DNA of 64,000 bases from Nymphaea colorata (Eukaryota > Streptophyta > Magnoliopsida > Nymphaeales > Nymphaeaceae). Both the position numbers and the translations under genes were made by a program. Shown here piece after piece: positions 60,476 to 64,000 of this stretch. A model generated the notes under the pieces. The model made no database searches and had not been told where the DNA came from. It was given only the letters and a program-made list of their open reading frames with translations. The first letter of the stretch is position 1. The number at the start of each line of letters is the position of its first letter. The stretch covers positions 7,824,001 to 7,888,000 of the forward strand of contig NC_045150.1 in the NCBI RefSeq assembly GCF_008831285.2, in the 5' to 3' direction.

Positions 60476-60985
60476 TAGGGGTGAACAACCAGTCGAGTAG
60501 CTCAACTCGTTAAAGCTCGGCTCATGAACTAGTTCGAGCCGAGTCACTTTCTTAACGAGTCGAGCTCGAGTTCATGAGTCAACTCGTTCAAATAATCGAG
60601 TTGAGTTCGAGCTCAACACGTAACTATTGAGTAAAGCTCGAGCCTTACTTGAGTTTGTCGAGCCTTAATCAAGTCAACATATTCAAACGAGTTTATGAGT
60701 TTGTCGAGCCTTAATCGAGTCGGGCTCTAGCTCAACACGTAACGTAACGATGAATATCAATTCTATTCAAGCGAGTTTGTCGAGCCTTAATCGAGTCGAG
60801 CTCGGGCTCAACATGTAACAATGAATATCAATTCTATTCAAACAAGTTTATCGAACCTTAATCAAGTCGAGCTTGACCTCAATACGTAACTGCGGGGCTT
60901 GCTCAAGCTGCTTCCGTCAAGTAATTCTTGAACTCGAGGTTTCATTAGTTGAGCCGAGCTCGAGCTGACTGAATGTTCACTCCTA
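60476..60985. mobile_element. hAT-like miniature element, GAGCTCGA family copy 3
   Basis: Starts TAGGGGTGAACA and ends TGTTCACTCCTA, inverted ends with one mismatch. The interior is degenerate CGAGCTCGAG units, including a sub-repeat of about 100 bp (GAGTTTGTCGAGCCTTAATC at 60692 and 60775, with a diverged third copy near 60843). Flanking 8-mers match weakly (5 of 8). Confidence 0.7.
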
Positions 60986-62054
60986 TTGAAACCATTAACT
61001 GTATTGGTGACAGTTGTTTTTATGATGATTTATGTTTTTTTGTTTTAATGAACTTTTCAAACCCATCCAACTCTGACTTATATATATCATGAATTCGTAA
61101 GAGTATCTGAACACACCCCCTATGCAATCCATCAAATAGGTTAGAGGAATCAAAGTTTTCTATACACACAAACACTCACTCACTCATCTAGTCATCTCAT
61201 TTTTCTCCTCCAAGTCTGATTGCACATATAAAACCGCGACTACTTTACTTAGTCTCGACCAGAGCTACCATTGCAAATCAAGTTCTCATGCTGCAATAAT
61301 TTACACGAGTACAGTTCTTTATAGCATTGTATAAATCATCAAGGTGCCAAAATTTGTTGGCACTAGAAAAGGAGACGTGCTAACATTTACAAAAGCAGGA
61401 TGTAGAGATCGTTCTTAACAAACAAACCAACCATGTTATTCGCCAGTCAAAATTTTGACCAAACAACTTCTCCCAGCAAGGGCTCTAACTACTCTGCCTT
61501 TGCTGAAGGGCAGTCTAGGAAAGCCGAGTGCCCAAAACGTTTCTTTCATCCATCTGTCTCTTCAATTATAGAGATAAGACTTTTTTCCCCCTTTTGCATC
61601 CATCCCCTTTTCTGACAGCTCCCTTCCCCCGATTGCAGTAAGAAAAATCTCAGAACTACTGTAAGGAGAAAAGAAGCAAACAAGGACCGGACCCCCACTT
61701 GTTACAATCTATTAATTTGCATAAAGTAAGATTTAACAGTGCTTAGAAATCCAATCCAACCTCCTTTCCTTACCATGTACATACCTTTCTCTTCCATTGG
61801 TGGCCTCCAAAAATCCTAAAAAATACAAAATCCGGACCAGAGATCAGGATTTCCCGAAATCCCATTATCACCACCTGCTAATTCGATTAGTCCAAAACCA
61901 TTTTACTGATCGAGTTTACCTACCACGCCCATCAATTTAGAGCCTCTCCTCTCTGCTCTTTTTGTCACTCTCATCCATGGCTAAAGAAGCAGAGAGCAAA
62001 TCCACCCCTTTGAATTTCACACTCACTACTCTCTCTTTGTGTCTCTGAATGTGT

Positions 62055-62062
62055 GTATAAAT
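62055..62062 (+). promoter_or_regulatory. TATA box of the pectin methylesterase gene
   Basis: TATAAATA lies 86 bp before the chosen ATG, in a sensible position for a short leader. 61.0-62.0 kb upstream shows no other gene. Confidence 0.6.
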
Positions 62063-62147
62063 ACAAGGGAAATCGACCAGCACAACCAGAGCCCCAGATT
62101 TTCCCCCTTCTCGTTTGTCTTCTCTTCTCTTTCGGTGCTGCATTGCC

Positions 62148-63100
62148 ATGGCGAGTCCCTATAGGAAGATGGGTAAGCTGGAGCAGGGCTCGGAAGCCAG
62201 CTTGGAAACGGGACAGGTCGATATGGCGGATAATTCCAAGAGGAAGAAGAGGCTGGCCCTGCTCTGCATTGTGGCCATGGCGTTCCTCTTGGCCTCCGGT
62301 GTCGCCGTCGGCCTCTACGTCCGGTCCAGGCGCTCCGGCTCGGGGTCCCGGCAAGGTGCCATCCAGCCGAGCCAGGAGATCGTACTGGCTTGCCGTCAGA
62401 CTCTGTACCCGAACCTCTGCATCGACTCGCTGGTTGCTTACCCCGGCGCGCAATCGGCCGGGAAGTCCGATCTCGTCCGAATCTCAGTTAACATGACGCT
62501 CCAGCACGTGGGCAGGGCGTTCACTGGGCTGACGGAGCTCGCCGGGGTGTCTATGACCGGAATTGCCCGGCAAGCCGTCGACGACTGTCTCGAGCTCCTG
62601 GCGAATTCCGTCGACCAGTTGTCGAGGTCGATCGCCGCGGTGGCCGACGGCCGAGGCGGCGCTTCGGACGTCATGACGTGGCTGAGCGCCGCGCTCACGA
62701 ACCAGGACACGTGCACGGAGGGGATGGGGGAGGGGGCGGAGGACTCGGTGCGGGACCGGGTGGCGGCGGAGCTCCACAACCTGGAGGAGATCGTCAGCAA
62801 TTGCCTGGCCATCTATGCCATCGCAAGCGGCGACCGCGACTTCGCCGGGGTCCCGATCCAGAACCGGAGGCTACTGGCGGCCGACGCAGAAAGCGAGATT
62901 TCTTTTCTGGAAAAAGACGGCTTTCCGTCATGGCTAACAAGCAGGGACAGGGAGCTGTTGGCCATGGAGAACAAGGACGTGCAGGCAGACATGGTGGTGG
63001 CCTCGGATGGTAGCGGCACGTACAAGACCATAGAAGAAGCGATCAAGGCCGTGCCGGAGAAAAGCACCAAGCGCACCGTCATCTACGTGAAAGCCGGAAG
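62148..63100 (+). CDS. Pectin methylesterase with PMEI pro-region, first exon (partial gene)
   Basis: Type I (group 2) pectinesterase, a wall enzyme that removes methyl esters from homogalacturonan. The exon encodes 317 codons plus two bases and ends GGAAG/GTAGAA within the AG(x)Y motif, so the catalytic beta-helix lies beyond the window. Visible parts are a basic N-terminus with KRKKR (31-35), a single membrane anchor at about 36-58, a PMEI-like domain at about 73-230 (CRQTLYP, then DDCLELL, then WLSAALTNQDTC), and processing motifs RRLL (240-243) and RELL (268-271). The pectinesterase domain opens at about 279 with MVVASDGSGTYKTIEEAI. The ATG at 62148 in GCCATGGCG is chosen over non-ATG codons upstream. 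The exon is strongly GC-rich compared with its flanks. It is expected to be processed in the Golgi and secreted. Confidence 0.93.
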
Positions 63101-64000
63101 GTAGAAATTCTTTTACTTTTTAACTCTTTCCCTCTCTCTCTGATATTCACATTCACAAACACACAATTGCTTCTTGAATGACACAAACTGATGGGGCCTG
63201 ATAAAAATTTTTACATGATCTTTCTACCATCCCCAAAGTCCCCAATTCAATGAATCAGAATGCGATTGATTGGTACAGCGGCACCAACTGAACCAAGTGG
63301 CGGTGATTCAATTCTCCGTCAACGAATGTAACCGCGTTCTGCTCTCAACATCAAGAGAAAAGTTGAGCACAATTAGTTTGATGCATTAATTAGTTCATTT
63401 CGTTGCATTTAGTTGATTAGAACATACTGTGAAGGGCTGCTTTCTGGTTGAGGTCATCTTGATTGGGTAAGTGCTGAAGATGGCAGCTTTCTTCAATCAT
63501 TTATGAGGTCGCTGGCAATTCCTTTCTCAAATTTGCAATCGGTCGATTCCCAGAGCGACCACTTTCCAGGAAACCTTCCCTTGAGTGCAGAGTTGCAGAA
63601 TAAAGTCATCATATCTACTCATCTTATGAAATCCCCAACACCATTAATCCAAACAGAGTGCAACTTTCCATGATGGTGCTCTCCAAGGTGGGTTTTACAG
63701 ATCGAGAAGAGTCGAATATGAAAAAAGTAGATTTCTTCCTCGTCTTCTTTTAAAATCTTCTTCTGCTTCTCCTCTGTGAATTGCTCCTGTGGCTGTAAAC
63801 TTGTAAATGAATTTCTGTCTTCTTCTTTTGTCGGCGTCTGTGAATTTTATAATCCACCCAAATCCCTCGGTACTGTTCCTCCTGAATAAAAAGGCGACCT
63901 CCTTTTCATCGCCATGGAAAGACTGTTGCACTTTTTGACTTTTTATAAAGAGTAAAAATTCCCAACCAGTGGACTCACTCACATTATTATCTCACAAACC
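63101..64000 (+). other. Start of pectin methylesterase intron 1 (runs off the window)
   Basis: Begins GTAGAAATTC. No in-frame continuation of the pectinesterase domain is seen before the window ends, so the intron is at least 900 bp. Nothing else was recognised. Confidence 0.6.

Noticed and set aside
62438-63082. Minus-strand ORFs of 89-124 aa in the pectin methylesterase exon
   Set aside because: Shadows of the GC-rich plus-strand exon, without motifs of their own.

Overview
This window looks like nuclear DNA from a flowering plant. It has split genes with GT/AG introns, GC-rich exons in AT-rich intergenic sequence, and plant gene families: class III peroxidase, a 4-coumarate:CoA ligase-like enzyme and a pectin methylesterase with an inhibitor-type pro-region. 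It also holds Ty1/copia remnants, many short inverted-repeat elements, SINE-like pieces and AT/AG microsatellites. Nothing bacterial, viral or organellar was seen. The species cannot be named from the sequence alone.

About 1-27 kb is a duplicated peroxidase locus. Three very similar secretory peroxidase genes, each with three exons and 321 codons, lie at 4879-6188 (+), 12532-13840 (-) and 19071-20376 (-). Genes 2 and 3 sit in head-to-tail blocks. Each block reads: a 1-2 kb repeat module M, a decayed copia remnant, the peroxidase on the minus strand, then a shared upstream region. Gene 1 belongs to an inverted block whose M copy lies at 1-1120 in reverse. Two more M copies without a gene follow at 22.9-24.5 kb and 25.9-27.0 kb. 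Gene 2 is a mosaic: its introns and 5' part resemble gene 1, and the 3' part of its last exon resembles gene 3.

27.96-33.69 kb (-) holds a complete four-exon acyl-CoA synthetase of the 4CL-like/OPCL1 type, 549 aa, with repeat-rich introns. 34-43 kb has no recognised gene and carries several tandem repeats (90 bp exact, about 255 bp, 48 bp) and short inverted-repeat elements. 44.84-46.77 kb (+) is a two-exon alpha/beta-hydrolase like Arabidopsis At4g10955. 47-62 kb is repeat-dominated, with a copia remnant, SINE-like pieces and several hAT-like miniature elements. From 62148 (+) the first exon of a type I pectin methylesterase runs to 63100; the rest lies beyond the window.

Peroxidase and pectin methylesterase act in the cell wall and the 4CL-like enzyme probably acts in peroxisomes, but nothing in the sequence shows a shared pathway. 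I see no obviously new biological system. The most notable items are the inverted/tandem peroxidase array with a conversion mosaic, a hairpin kept in the 5' leaders of two of the genes, a perfect 39-bp-arm palindrome, and miniature-element families built from self-complementary short motifs.
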